Source: Rhodospirillales bacterium
Lineage (GTDB): Bacteria; Pseudomonadota; Alphaproteobacteria; CACIAM-22H2
Direction: 5' to 3'
NCBI GenBank assembly: GCA_947445225.1
Contig: CANFCX010000004.1
Coordinates: 1 to 56,743 of the forward strand
DNA: 56,743 nucleotides
Within the stretch, counting starts at the first letter, position 1. Each line of letters opens with the position of its first letter. Under the pieces are notes generated by a model. The model had not been told where the DNA came from. It was given only the letters and a program-made list of their open reading frames with translations, and did not search any database. The position numbers were made by a program, and so were the translations under genes. Shown here one piece after another: positions 41,151 through 49,901 of this stretch.

Positions 41151-42545
41151 TCACAGCAGCAGCCACGTCGCCAAACCGAGGAAGGAGAAGAAGCCGAGCA
41201 CATCGGTGGTCGTGGTCAGAAACGGCCCCGCGCTGACCGCCGGGTCGAGATCGAACCGGTCTATGGCGAGCGGTATGGCGATCCCGGCGAAACCGGCCCA
41301 GACCATGTTGAAAACCATGGACGCGGCGAGAACGCCACCGAGTTTCGCATCGTCGAACCAAAATCCCGCGCCACTGCCGATGATGGCGGCGAAAACCACG
41401 CCGTTCAGCGCGCCGACCGACAGCTCTTTCACCACAACGCGGGCGGCGTTTGCCGGCGTCAGGGCCCGTGTCGCCAGCGCCCGCACCGTCACCGTCACCA
41501 CTTGCATACCCGCATTGCCGCCCATCGCGGCGACGATCGGCATCAACACCGCCAGCGCGACGATGCGGTCGATGGCCACCGTGAATTGAAGGATGACGGT
41601 GGACGCTATGACCGTGTTGATCAGCGTTACCAGCAGCCACCGGATGCGGCCGCGCGCGGTGTCCATGGCGGGGGTGTGGATGTCGCTTTCGCTGACGCCG
41701 CCGAGGCGCATCAAATCTTCTTCGGCTTCCTCTTCGATGACATCGACCACGTCGTCGACGGTCACGGTGCCGACCAATCGGCCGAAATGATCGACCACCG
41801 GGGCAGAAACCAAATCGTGCTGTTTGAACAGAAAGGCGACATCTTCCTGGTCCATCGTCACCGGCACGGTCTTCATGTCGGCCTCGATGATCTCGCCGAT
41901 TTTGAGCGGCCGTTTGGTGCGGAGCAGGCGGTTGAGCGCCACGGTGCCGATCGGTCGATGTTTGGCGTCGACGACGAAGAGATCGTAGAAATCCTCCGGA
42001 AGGTCGGCGCTCTCGCGCATGTAGTCGATGGTGTCGCCGACCGTCCAGAACGTCGGGACGGCGACAAAATCGCGCTGCATGAGGCGGCCGGCGCTGCGTT
42101 CGGGAAAGGCGAGACCCTCTTCGAGCTGTTTACGCAGCGCCGCCGGAATTTTCTGCAGGACCTGCCTGCGCTTTCCTTCCTCCAACCCCTCGATCAGATA
42201 AAGCGCGTCGTCGGAATCGAGCCTGGCGATCGCCCCGGCAAGGACCTCGGTTCCGAGTTGCTCGGCAACCTCGTCGCGAACCGTTTCGTCGAGTTCGGGA
42301 AGAACTTCCGGATCGAAGCGATCGCGGATGATCTCCACGAAAGCGTGCCGGTCCCCCGGCCCCAGCCCTTCGAGCAAATCGGCGGTGTCGGCGTAATGCA
42401 GGGATTGGATGAGTTTCTCGACGACCGCGACCTCGCCCGCCGCCAGCGCCTCGGCGACGGAGGCAATCAGCTCCGGCTTCAGCCCGACTTCATCTTCACC
42501 CGCGGGCTCGGGTGGCGACGGATCCGAAGGCTGATTGTCGCTCAT
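41151..42545 (-). CDS. mgtE: Magnesium transporter MgtE
   Basis: 464 residues. N-terminal MgtE_N helical domain (about 25-140), two CBS domains (about 145-265), then five membrane helices in the C-terminal third with the pore signature (NAGMQ) and a C-terminal ALATW ending. MgtE is a Mg2+ channel gated by Mg2+ binding to the cytosolic domains. No SD is obvious. The 171-bp upstream region, between it and tRNA-Leu, holds two strong hairpins. Confidence 0.93.
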   Translation of the reverse strand: MSDNQPSDPSPPEPAGEDEVGLKPELIASVAEALAAGEVAVVEKLIQSLHYADTADLLEGLGPGDRHAFVEIIRDRFDPEVLPELDETVRDEVAEQLGTEVLAGAIARLDSDDALYLIEGLEEGKRRQVLQKIPAALRKQLEEGLAFPERSAGRLMQRDFVAVPTFWTVGDTIDYMRESADLPEDFYDLFVVDAKHRPIGTVALNRLLRTKRPLKIGEIIEADMKTVPVTMDQEDVAFLFKQHDLVSAPVVDHFGRLVGTVTVDDVVDVIEEEAEEDLMRLGGVSESDIHTPAMDTARGRIRWLLVTLINTVIASTVILQFTVAIDRIVALAVLMPIVAAMGGNAGMQVVTVTVRALATRALTPANAARVVVKELSVGALNGVVFAAIIGSGAGFWFDDAKLGGVLAASMVFNMVWAGFAGIAIPLAIDRFDLDPAVSAGPFLTTTTDVLGFFSFLGLATWLLL

Positions 42546-42566
42546 GGACCCACGCGGCGGTCACCG

Positions 42567-42587
42567 GCCGGCACTTGCGGTGCCGGC
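42567..42587 (-). other. Hairpin 22 bp before mgtE
   Basis: gccggcac and gtgccggc pair perfectly around a 5-nt loop. It lies in the mgtE leader on the minus strand, 22 bp from the ATG. Confidence 0.6.
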
Positions 42588-42615
42588 GCCGGCGATGTTA
42601 GAGGCTCCCAGCGGG

Positions 42616-42659
42616 CTTCGGCACGGGTTGCGGCCGGTGAAGGCCGCAACCCGCCGAAG
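42616..42659 (-). other. Long hairpin between tRNA-Leu and mgtE
   Basis: An 11-bp perfect stem, gggttgcggcc / ggccgcaaccc with a 6-nt loop, is extended by cttcggc / gccgaag across a 2-nt bulge: 18 pairs in all. It lies 58 bp downstream of the tRNA and has no T run on either strand. It could be a processing/termination structure for the tRNA or a leader element of mgtE. Confidence 0.6.
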
Positions 42660-42716
42660 GGCGTCAGGAGTTCAAATGGCAAAGCACAGCTTTCGCAAAA
42701 GCGGCGCTATCGAATT

Positions 42717-42803
42717 TGGTGCGGTCGAGAAGACTCGAACTTCCACGGGATTGCTCCCACAGCGACCTCAACGCTGCGCGTCTACCAGTTCCGCCACGAC
42801 CGC
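42717..42803 (-). tRNA. tRNA-Leu (GAG)
   Basis: 87 nt on the minus strand with encoded CCA. Acceptor GCGGTCG / CGACCGC pairs, long variable arm, TTCGAGT T-loop. Anticodon loop TTGAGGT gives anticodon GAG. Confidence 0.95.
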
Positions 42804-42922
42804 CAGCGCGGATCGTAGCCATGACCGATCCGCCCATCGTTCCGTCCCTGTCGCTAGATGACGCCGGGAATAGCAAATCGTCACGCCCTCCGCAAGCGGC
42901 CCAGGAGGCCACCGCGGAGAAA

Positions 42923-43609
42923 ATGACCCAGTCGCGTGACATTGAGTGGCGGATCGACGACCGGCCGGTCGATTACGCGGGCGCCGTGGCCGAAATGGAA
43001 GCGCGGGTAGCCGCCATTCGTACCGGTGAAGCGCCGGAATTGGTGTGGCTCCTGAGCCATCCGGCCCTTTACACGGCCGGGACCAGCGCCCGGCCCGAAG
43101 ATTTGATCTTGCCGGATGATCTGCCGGTGTTCCGAAGTGGCCGCGGCGGCCAGTACACCTATCACGGCCCCGGACAACGTATTGCCTATGTCCTCCTCGA
43201 TCTCGGCCGGCGCGGTCGCGACATAAGGCATTTTGTCACCGGCTTGGAGGCATGGATGATCGCCGCCTTGGATCGTTTCAACATTAAAGGGGAAAGACGT
43301 CCGGGGCGAGTTGGCATCTGGGTCGATCGCGGTGGCGGTCGCGAGGACAAGATCGGCGCGGTCGGCGTACGCATTCGGCATTGGGTGAGCTTTCACGGCC
43401 TGTCGCTCAACGTTGACCCGGACTTGCGGCATTATCGCGGTATCGTGCCCTGTGGCATCCGGCAGGATGGACGATATGGCGTCACATCGCTTACCGATCT
43501 CGGTATCCCGGTCGGCTCGGCCGAGGTCGATTCGGCTCTAATCGAGACCTTCCCCCCCATTTTTGGTGGTACGACGGCGCCGCTCTCCAAAACCGCCGCC
43601 AATTTGTGA
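42923..43609 (+). CDS. lipB: Octanoyltransferase (lipoate biosynthesis)
   Basis: 228 residues. LipB motifs: [46 protein letters not shown] with catalytic Lys, and GIVPCGI with Cys177 that forms the octanoyl thioester. It moves octanoate from acyl carrier protein onto lipoyl domains of 2-oxoacid dehydrogenases, the first step of lipoate synthesis. ATG 42923 follows GGAG by 5 nt; ATG 42821 is an alternative, just after the tRNA. No lipA nearby. Confidence 0.92.
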   Translation: MTQSRDIEWRIDDRPVDYAGAVAEMEARVAAIRTGEAPELVWLLSHPALYTAGTSARPEDLILPDDLPVFRSGRGGQYTYHGPGQRIAYVLLDLGRRGRDIRHFVTGLEAWMIAALDRFNIKGERRPGRVGIWVDRGGGREDKIGAVGVRIRHWVSFHGLSLNVDPDLRHYRGIVPCGIRQDGRYGVTSLTDLGIPVGSAEVDSALIETFPPIFGGTTAPLSKTAANL

Positions 43610-43651
43610 TATTATTTGCGTTGGAATTGGCTAACTCTCGGAGATGCTGAC

Positions 43652-45322
43652 GTGAAGCGAGCTGTCTGGTTCGCGATACTGTTCTTGGTCTGCTCCCCAG
43701 CAGCGGCGGGCATGAACGAAGGTGTCGCCGCGCTCCAGAAGGGGGATTACGCCACCGCCTGGCGCGAGTTTCGACCCCTGGCCGAAGCGGGCGATGCTCG
43801 AGCCCAATTCAATGTCGCCCTGCTTTACGCTGAAGGCCGCGGAACCGCCCAGAACGACGCCGAGGCGGCAAAATGGTACCGGCGATCGGCCGAACAAGGC
43901 AATGCGGCGGCCCAAAACAATTTGGGGGCGCTCTACAATCAAGGTCGCGGCGTCGACCAGAACCCCGCCGAGGCTGTGAATTGGTTCCGCAAGGCGGCGG
44001 AGCAGGGCATTTCGCAGGCGCAGCTCAATCTCGGCCTTGCCCTGATAAACGGCCGCGGCGTTACCAAGAATGCGCCGGAGGCGGCGGCATTGTTGGCGCG
44101 GGCGGCCAAACAGGGAGAGCCCAACGCGCAAAATGCGCTTGGCGCCCTCTATGAAAACGGCGACGGGCTGGAGAAAGACGCCGTTCAGGCCTATGTCTGG
44201 TTCAATCTTGCCGCTTCCCGGCTCCCAGCGGGTGCGGCGCGTGACCGTGCGACCGCCAGCCGTGACCGGGTGGTCAAGCTGCTAACCGCGGCGCAACGAG
44301 CGCAAGGCCAGCAGATCGCGGCAGCCTTCCAGCCGAAATCGGAAATCGCCAGTGTCGCCGCGCCCAGCGCGCCCGCCGCGGTCGGCCCGTCGGCCGATTT
44401 GGTCCGTTCGGTGCAGGCCATGCTCGCCGGACTCGGCTATGACCCTGGTGCCGCCGATGGCACCTTCGGCGCCAAGACACGCGCGGCCATCAGCGCCTTC
44501 CAGGAACGTGTCGCGCTGCCCGTGGATGGCCAAATCTCGACGCCCTTGCTTGCGCGGCTGCGCGACGCCGCCACCGCCGCCGGGCTCAACGTGCCGGGGC
44601 AGGCGAGTCGATCGACCGCGGTCCTTCCGCCGAACGTGCGCCCGCAACAACCGGCGACTCAGGAAAGGCCTCGAACCGCGGGCCCGACGATGACGGGCAG
44701 TGGCAGCGGCATCGTCATCAGCCGCGACGGCCACATTCTAACCAACAACCATGTCATTCTCGGCTGCCAGGAAGTGCGCGCCCGCCCGCCTGGCGCCGCC
44801 GCCGCCGTGGCCGTCGCGGTCGTCGCGTTCAACCAGGGCGACGATTTGGCCTTGCTCAAGCTGCCGTCCCCGGCGCCCGGCTTTGCGCGGTTTCGCGATG
44901 GCACGACGATCCGGGCCGGCGAAGACGTGGTTGTCGTCGGCTATCCGTTGCGCGGGCTTCTGTCGTCCGACGCCAGCGTCACCACCGGCGCGGTCAGCGC
45001 GCTGTCCGGCCTGCGCGACGACGCCCGCTATCTGCAGATCACCGCCCCGGTCCAGCCGGGCAATAGCGGTGGGCCGCTGCTCGACATGAGCGGCAGCGTC
45101 GTGGGCGTTGTTGTCAGCAAGCTTAACGCCCTCAAGATCGCCCAGACGACCGGCGACATTCCGCAGAACGTCAATTTCGCCATCAAGACGGCGACGGCGC
45201 GAAAATTCCTCGACGCCAACCGCGTGCCCTATGAAACCGCTCGCGGCGGCGCTGAAATGCGGGCGGCCGATATCGGCGATCTAGCCAGGGGCTTCACGCT
45301 GTCGGTAGAGTGCTGGAAGTAA
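43652..45322 (+). CDS. Sel1-repeat / peptidoglycan-binding / S1-type protease fusion
   Basis: 556 residues in three modules. A signal peptide (about 1-20, CSPAAAG) leads to about four to five Sel1 repeats (about 25-180, AEAAKWYRRSAEQGNAAAQNNLG type). Next is a PG_binding_1 domain (about 250-305, MLAGLGYDPGAADGTFGAKTR). Last is a trypsin-like serine protease (about 345-535) with His367 (TNNHVI), Asp398 (GDDLALLK) and Ser472 (PGNSGGP). A secreted protease anchored to peptidoglycan is the likely picture. Start GTG 43652 with GGAG upstream. The acylphosphatase gene converges on it. Confidence 0.85.
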   Translation: MKRAVWFAILFLVCSPAAAGMNEGVAALQKGDYATAWREFRPLAEAGDARAQFNVALLYAEGRGTAQNDAEAAKWYRRSAEQGNAAAQNNLGALYNQGRGVDQNPAEAVNWFRKAAEQGISQAQLNLGLALINGRGVTKNAPEAAALLARAAKQGEPNAQNALGALYENGDGLEKDAVQAYVWFNLAASRLPAGAARDRATASRDRVVKLLTAAQRAQGQQIAAAFQPKSEIASVAAPSAPAAVGPSADLVRSVQAMLAGLGYDPGAADGTFGAKTRAAISAFQERVALPVDGQISTPLLARLRDAATAAGLNVPGQASRSTAVLPPNVRPQQPATQERPRTAGPTMTGSGSGIVISRDGHILTNNHVILGCQEVRARPPGAAAAVAVAVVAFNQGDDLALLKLPSPAPGFARFRDGTTIRAGEDVVVVGYPLRGLLSSDASVTTGAVSALSGLRDDARYLQITAPVQPGNSGGPLLDMSGSVVGVVVSKLNALKIAQTTGDIPQNVNFAIKTATARKFLDANRVPYETARGGAEMRAADIGDLARGFTLSVECWK

Positions 45323-45323
45323 C

Positions 45324-45611
45324 TCAGTCCGTCGGCGCCTGAACGAAAGTCCGGCTCCCATCGTCCGCGGCCGTGGCGATGTCGATGGAATCGACCTTTG
45401 CCTCCGGAGGCCCCCGCCGGCAAAGTCCGACCATCTCGTCAACCGCGGCGGCGGGCCCGATGAACAACGCCTCGACCGAACCGTCGCGGCGATTACGGAC
45501 CCACCCGCGCACCTTGCGCCGATTGGCCTGATCGACGGTCCAGCCCCGAAACCATACACCTTGGACCCGTCCGACGATGCGGACGGTCACCGCCTTTTCG
45601 AGATCGGTCAC
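45324..45611 (-). CDS. Acylphosphatase
   Basis: 95 residues, normal length. VRIVGRVQGVWFRGWTVDQA carries the catalytic Arg22, and GWVRNRRDGSVE carries Asn40. It hydrolyses acyl phosphates such as acetyl or carbamoyl phosphate. Start GTG 45611 overlaps the stop of pccA (GTGTGA), so it is translationally coupled to the carboxylase genes. Only a thematic link, not a known step of that pathway. Confidence 0.9.
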   Translation of the reverse strand: MTDLEKAVTVRIVGRVQGVWFRGWTVDQANRRKVRGWVRNRRDGSVEALFIGPAAAVDEMVGLCRRGPPEAKVDSIDIATAADDGSRTFVQAPTD

Positions 45612-47593
45612 ACGAATTCCAATATCGGCTGATCGACGGCCAAGCTGGCGCCGGGCTGGGCATGGATCCGCGCGATGCGCCCGTCGCGGTCCGAGCGCAG
45701 AATGTTTTCCATTTTCATCGCCTCGACCACGGCCAACTCCTCGCCCGCCTTCACGTCCTGCCCCGGTTTCACGGCGACGGTCTTGAGCAAACCGGGCATC
45801 GGCGACAGGAGAAACTGGGTCGTATCGCGGCCGCGCTTCTTCGGCATGAGCCGCCACAGCTCGGCCGTGCGCTCGGCGAGCAGCATGACATCGAATTCGA
45901 CGCCGGCATGGAGAAGGCGGTAACCGATTCGGCGGCGCTGCACCTGCACCGTCATCATATCGCCATCGACCGAGGCGCTGAAAAGCGGCGAGCCGAAGGT
46001 CCAATGCCCGCGCACGGTAAAAACCCTGTCGTCCATGGCGACATCGCAACCTTCGGCCGCGGGCGCCACGCTGAGCGATCTTTGCCCATCGCCGAGAACG
46101 GCCACCCAGTCCTCGGGAATTCTTGGGCCATGGCCAACCAATTGCCCGTCGATCGAGGCCTCGCGTTCGATGCACTGACGATGGACGGCGGCGGCGAGCG
46201 CCAACAACTGGCGCGTCAATTCAACCGAAGGGCGCACGCCGCTAAACCCACCGGGGAATTCTTCGTCGATGAAATTCGTCGACAGGCGGCCGGATGCGAA
46301 ACGGCGGGTCGCCACCGTGGCCGCGAGAAAACTCATATTATGGCTGATGCCACGAATGTGGAACGCATCGAGCGCCGCGCGCAGACGGGCGATCGCCTGC
46401 CCGCGGCTCCGACCGAAGGCGATAAGCTTGGCGATCATCGGGTCGTAGTGGATACCGATTTCGCCGCCCTCGACGACCCCGGAATCGATGCGGATGCCCT
46501 CCATGTCCATTGGCGGCCGGTAATGGGTCAGGCGACCGATCGACGGCAGGAAATTGCGTAGCGGATCCTCGGCGCAGAGTCGCGCTTCGATCGCCCAACC
46601 GGTCAGCCGAACGTCCGTTTGGCGTAGCGGCAAATTCTCTCCCGCCGCGATTCGAATCATGATCTCGACCAGATCGAGGCCGGTGACTGCTTCGGTCACC
46701 GGATGTTCGACCTGAAGGCGCGTATTCATCTCCAGGAAATAGAACCGCCCGGACTGGTCAACAACGAACTCAACCGTCCCGGCCGAGGTGTAGCCGACGG
46801 CCCGGGCAAGCGCCACGGCCTGTTGTCCCATGGCTTCGCGTGTGGCGGCGTCGATGAAAGGGCTAGGCGCTTCCTCGATGATTTTCTGGTGACGACGCTG
46901 GATCGAACATTCCCGTTCCCCCAGGTGAATGATATTGCCGCTGCGGTCGCCCAGAATCTGGATTTCGATGTGGCGCGGCTCTTCGATGTAGCGCTCGATG
47001 AACAGCCGATCGTCCCCGAAACTTGCTTTGGCCTCACCCGCCGCTAATCTGAAACCTTCGCGAACTTCGGCATCGTTGCGCGCGACACGCATGCCCTTGC
47101 CGCCGCCGCCGGCCGCGGCCTTCACCATCACGGGATAACCGACGCGACGCGCGATCTTGACCGCCGAAGCCACGTCTGCGATGGCGTCGAGATGGCCGGG
47201 AATGGTGTTGATGCCGATTTTCTCCGCCAGCTTCTTGGCTGCGATCTTGTCGCCCATCGCGGCGATCGCCTTGGCCGGCGGGCCGATGAAGGCGACCTTC
47301 GCTTTTTCAAGCGCCTTGGGGAATGCCGGGTTTTCGGACAGGAACCCGTAACCCGGATGGACGGCCTCGGCCCCGGTCTCCTTGCAGGCCTTAACGATGG
47401 CATCGATACGTAGGTAACTCGAAACCGCCGGCGGCGGGCCGATCAGAACCGCCTCATCGGCCTCGCGAACATGCAGGGCATCGGCATCGGCATCGGAATA
47501 CACCGCAACGGTCTTGATGCCCATGCGGCGCGCCGTGCGGATGATCCGGCACGCAATCTCGCCGCGGTTGGCGATCAATATTTTCGAGAACAT
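45608..47593 (-). CDS. pccA: Propionyl-CoA carboxylase alpha subunit (biotin carboxylase + biotin carrier)
   Basis: 661 residues. Biotin carboxylase at about 1-445: FSKILIANRGEIACRI, AAGGGGKGMRV for ATP, FLEMNTRLQVEHPVTE. A linker domain follows, then a C-terminal biotin carrier with the biotinyl Lys627 in VEAMKMEN. With the beta subunit it carboxylates propionyl-CoA to methylmalonyl-CoA, for propionate and odd-chain or branched amino-acid breakdown. Related 3-methylcrotonyl or acetyl-CoA carboxylases cannot be fully excluded. Starts 4 bp after pccB. Confidence 0.9.
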   Translation of the reverse strand: MFSKILIANRGEIACRIIRTARRMGIKTVAVYSDADADALHVREADEAVLIGPPPAVSSYLRIDAIVKACKETGAEAVHPGYGFLSENPAFPKALEKAKVAFIGPPAKAIAAMGDKIAAKKLAEKIGINTIPGHLDAIADVASAVKIARRVGYPVMVKAAAGGGGKGMRVARNDAEVREGFRLAAGEAKASFGDDRLFIERYIEEPRHIEIQILGDRSGNIIHLGERECSIQRRHQKIIEEAPSPFIDAATREAMGQQAVALARAVGYTSAGTVEFVVDQSGRFYFLEMNTRLQVEHPVTEAVTGLDLVEIMIRIAAGENLPLRQTDVRLTGWAIEARLCAEDPLRNFLPSIGRLTHYRPPMDMEGIRIDSGVVEGGEIGIHYDPMIAKLIAFGRSRGQAIARLRAALDAFHIRGISHNMSFLAATVATRRFASGRLSTNFIDEEFPGGFSGVRPSVELTRQLLALAAAVHRQCIEREASIDGQLVGHGPRIPEDWVAVLGDGQRSLSVAPAAEGCDVAMDDRVFTVRGHWTFGSPLFSASVDGDMMTVQVQRRRIGYRLLHAGVEFDVMLLAERTAELWRLMPKKRGRDTTQFLLSPMPGLLKTVAVKPGQDVKAGEELAVVEAMKMENILRSDRDGRIARIHAQPGASLAVDQPILEFV

Positions 47594-47597
47594 CAAA

Positions 47598-49130
47598 TCA
47601 CAAGGGGATGTTGTCGTGTTTCTTCCAAGGATTTTCGAGCTTCTTGTCGCGCAGCATGGCGAGCGCGCGGCAGATTCGCCGGCGCGTTGAATGGGGCATG
47701 ATGACATCGTCGATGAAGCCGCGATGGGCCGCGATGAACGGGCTGGCGAATTTCCGTCGGTAATCCTCGGTCCGGTCCGCTACTTTCTGCCGGTCGCCGA
47801 GATCGCCGCGGAAGATGATTTCGACCGCCCCTTTCGGGCCCATCACGGCGATTTCCGCCGTCGGCCAGGCATAGTTCACGTCGCCGCGCAGATGTTTCGA
47901 ACTCATGACGTCGTAGGCGCCGCCATAGGCCTTACGGGTAATGACCGTAACCTTCGGCACGGTCGCCTCGGCGAAGGCATACAACAACTTGGCGCCGTGG
48001 CGGATGATGCCGCCATGTTCTTGGGCAGTGCCGGGTAGGAAACCGGGGACGTCCACGAACGTCACAATCGGGATGTCGAAACAATCGCAAAACCGGACAA
48101 ATCGCGCCGCCTTGATCGACGAAGCGATGTCGAGGCAACCCGCCAGAACCATGGGCTGGTTCGCCACGAAACCAACGGTCTGGCCCTCCAGCCGCCCAAA
48201 ACCAATGACGATGTTGCCGGCATAATCGGGCTGCAATTCAAAGAAATCGCCCTCGTCCGCGACCTTGTGGATAAGTTCCTTGATGTCATAGGACTTGTTC
48301 GGGCTGGCGGGAACCAGGGTGTCGAGTGACGTTTCGATGCGATCGTGGAGATCCTCGGTCGGTCGTGCCGGGGCCTTGGCGCGGTTCGAGGTTGGCAGAA
48401 AATCGACGAAACGGCGAAGCTGCAGCAACGCCTCGATGTCATTGGCGAAAGCCAAATCGGCGATGCCGGATTTCGTTGAATGCGTCGACGCGCCGCCGAG
48501 CTGTTCATGGGTCACGGCCTCGTGGGTCACGGTTTTCACCACGTCGGGGCCAGTCACGAACATGTAGGACGAATCCCGGACCATGAAAATGAAATCGGTC
48601 ATCGCCGGCGAATAAACCGCGCCCCCGGCGCAGGGCCCCATGATCAGCGAAATCTGGGGAATCACGCCAGACGCCAACACATTGCGCTGAAATACCTGGG
48701 CATAACCGGCGAGCGAGGCGACACCTTCCTGAATTCGGGCGCCGCCCGAATCGTTAAGGCCGATGACCGGGGCGCCGACCTTCAGCGCCTGATCCATGAT
48801 CTTGCAGATTTTCTCGGCATGGGCCTCGGACAGCGCGCCGCCGAAGACGGTGAAATCCTGGCTGAAAATGAACACCTTGCGGCCATTGATCGTGCCCCAG
48901 CCAGTGACGACACCGTCGCCGGGAATTTTCTGGTCGGCGAGGCCGAAATCCGCCGAGCGATGCTCGACGAACATGTCGTATTCCTCGAATGAATCGGCGT
49001 CGAGCAGGACATCGATTCGCTCGCGCGCCGTCAGCTTGCCCTTGGCGTGTTGCGCGGCGACCCGGCGCGCGCCGCCGCCCGCCCTTGCCTGTGCGCGCTT
49101 TTCTTCGAGCTGCCGGAGAATATCCTGCAT
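47598..49130 (-). CDS. pccB: Propionyl-CoA carboxylase beta subunit (carboxyltransferase)
   Basis: 510 residues. Carboxyltransferase crotonase-like halves: [25 protein letters not shown] with [12 protein letters not shown], and the C-terminal [24 protein letters not shown] and [12 protein letters not shown] of PCC-type subunits. It transfers CO2 from biotin to propionyl-CoA. A GGGGCGGGG stretch precedes the ATG. First of pccB-pccA-acylphosphatase. Confidence 0.92.
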   Translation of the reverse strand: MQDILRQLEEKRAQARAGGGARRVAAQHAKGKLTARERIDVLLDADSFEEYDMFVEHRSADFGLADQKIPGDGVVTGWGTINGRKVFIFSQDFTVFGGALSEAHAEKICKIMDQALKVGAPVIGLNDSGGARIQEGVASLAGYAQVFQRNVLASGVIPQISLIMGPCAGGAVYSPAMTDFIFMVRDSSYMFVTGPDVVKTVTHEAVTHEQLGGASTHSTKSGIADLAFANDIEALLQLRRFVDFLPTSNRAKAPARPTEDLHDRIETSLDTLVPASPNKSYDIKELIHKVADEGDFFELQPDYAGNIVIGFGRLEGQTVGFVANQPMVLAGCLDIASSIKAARFVRFCDCFDIPIVTFVDVPGFLPGTAQEHGGIIRHGAKLLYAFAEATVPKVTVITRKAYGGAYDVMSSKHLRGDVNYAWPTAEIAVMGPKGAVEIIFRGDLGDRQKVADRTEDYRRKFASPFIAAHRGFIDDVIMPHSTRRRICRALAMLRDKKLENPWKKHDNIPL

Positions 49131-49205
49131 CCCCGCCCCTGATCGGTTACACCGCGAAGGCCAATCCGTACCACCAACACGGCGCTGGTGCCAGTGACCG
49201 CCCGC

Positions 49206-49901
49206 CTATGTGCCCGCGGTGGCAAACACGGCGGCGGCGGCGGCCAGGGTCTGGCGCCGCTCGGCCCGGCTTCGAACCGCGTCGGGATCGTCTCCCCAGC
49301 GCTCGGCCTGGAAGAGTTCGTCAAGCTGGGACGTCGCCGCGGCTTCATCGGCATCAAGTCGGCCTTCGGCCAAGGCGAGCCCGATAATCAGCGAACCCGC
49401 CGCCGCCACCGCCGCCTCCAGCGCAGCCAGTCGCAGATCGTCGAAGGCGTTGACGGTCTTGTGCAAGTTGGCGAGTGCTGCAGCCGGCTGCGGACAGGGC
49501 GCGATTGCGTCAACCACGCCGAGCCGCGCGCCAAAACGCCCCGCCGCCCAATCGATCAGGGGTTGCCACTGCGTCGCCTGGCGTTGCGCCAGCGCCAGTG
49601 GCGATTCGGCGCGGTAGCAAATCAAGTCGGTGCCGGCGAACGCGGCGACCCTGTCGACGACGGCCGCGCGGCCGGCGGCGTTGCGATCGATCGCCGCACC
49701 CGCGATCCGCGTCAGCGGCATCGCGGCGGGGTCAAGCTTTTCGCCCTGCCCTCGCCACTCCGCGGCGATGGCTTCGGCGAGGACGGCATGGGCGACGACC
49801 AAGGGTTCACCTCGCCCGGTGCGGACGGGTTTTCCATCGAGGGTCACGGTGAAGCCGCCATCGCCAGCGACGATCGCGACCTCGCGCCAGAATCGCTTCA
49901 T
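49206..49901 (-). CDS. ATP12-family F1-ATPase assembly chaperone
   Basis: 231 residues. KRFWREVAIVAGDGGFTVTLDGKPVRTGRGEPLVV at the N terminus and CYRAESPLALAQRQATQWQPLIDWA in the middle are hallmarks of ATP12, which holds the F1 alpha subunit before assembly. It occurs in mitochondria and alphaproteobacteria, so it is a taxonomic pointer. The ATG overlaps the AsmA stop by 4 bp. Separated from pccB by 75 bp. Confidence 0.88.
   Translation of the reverse strand: MKRFWREVAIVAGDGGFTVTLDGKPVRTGRGEPLVVAHAVLAEAIAAEWRGQGEKLDPAAMPLTRIAGAAIDRNAAGRAAVVDRVAAFAGTDLICYRAESPLALAQRQATQWQPLIDWAAGRFGARLGVVDAIAPCPQPAAALANLHKTVNAFDDLRLAALEAAVAAAGSLIIGLALAEGRLDADEAAATSQLDELFQAERWGDDPDAVRSRAERRQTLAAAAAVFATAGT

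Noticed and set aside
41130-42818. 562-codon plus-strand frame over mgtE
   Set aside because: Antisense shadow of mgtE that also runs through the hairpins and tRNA-Leu.
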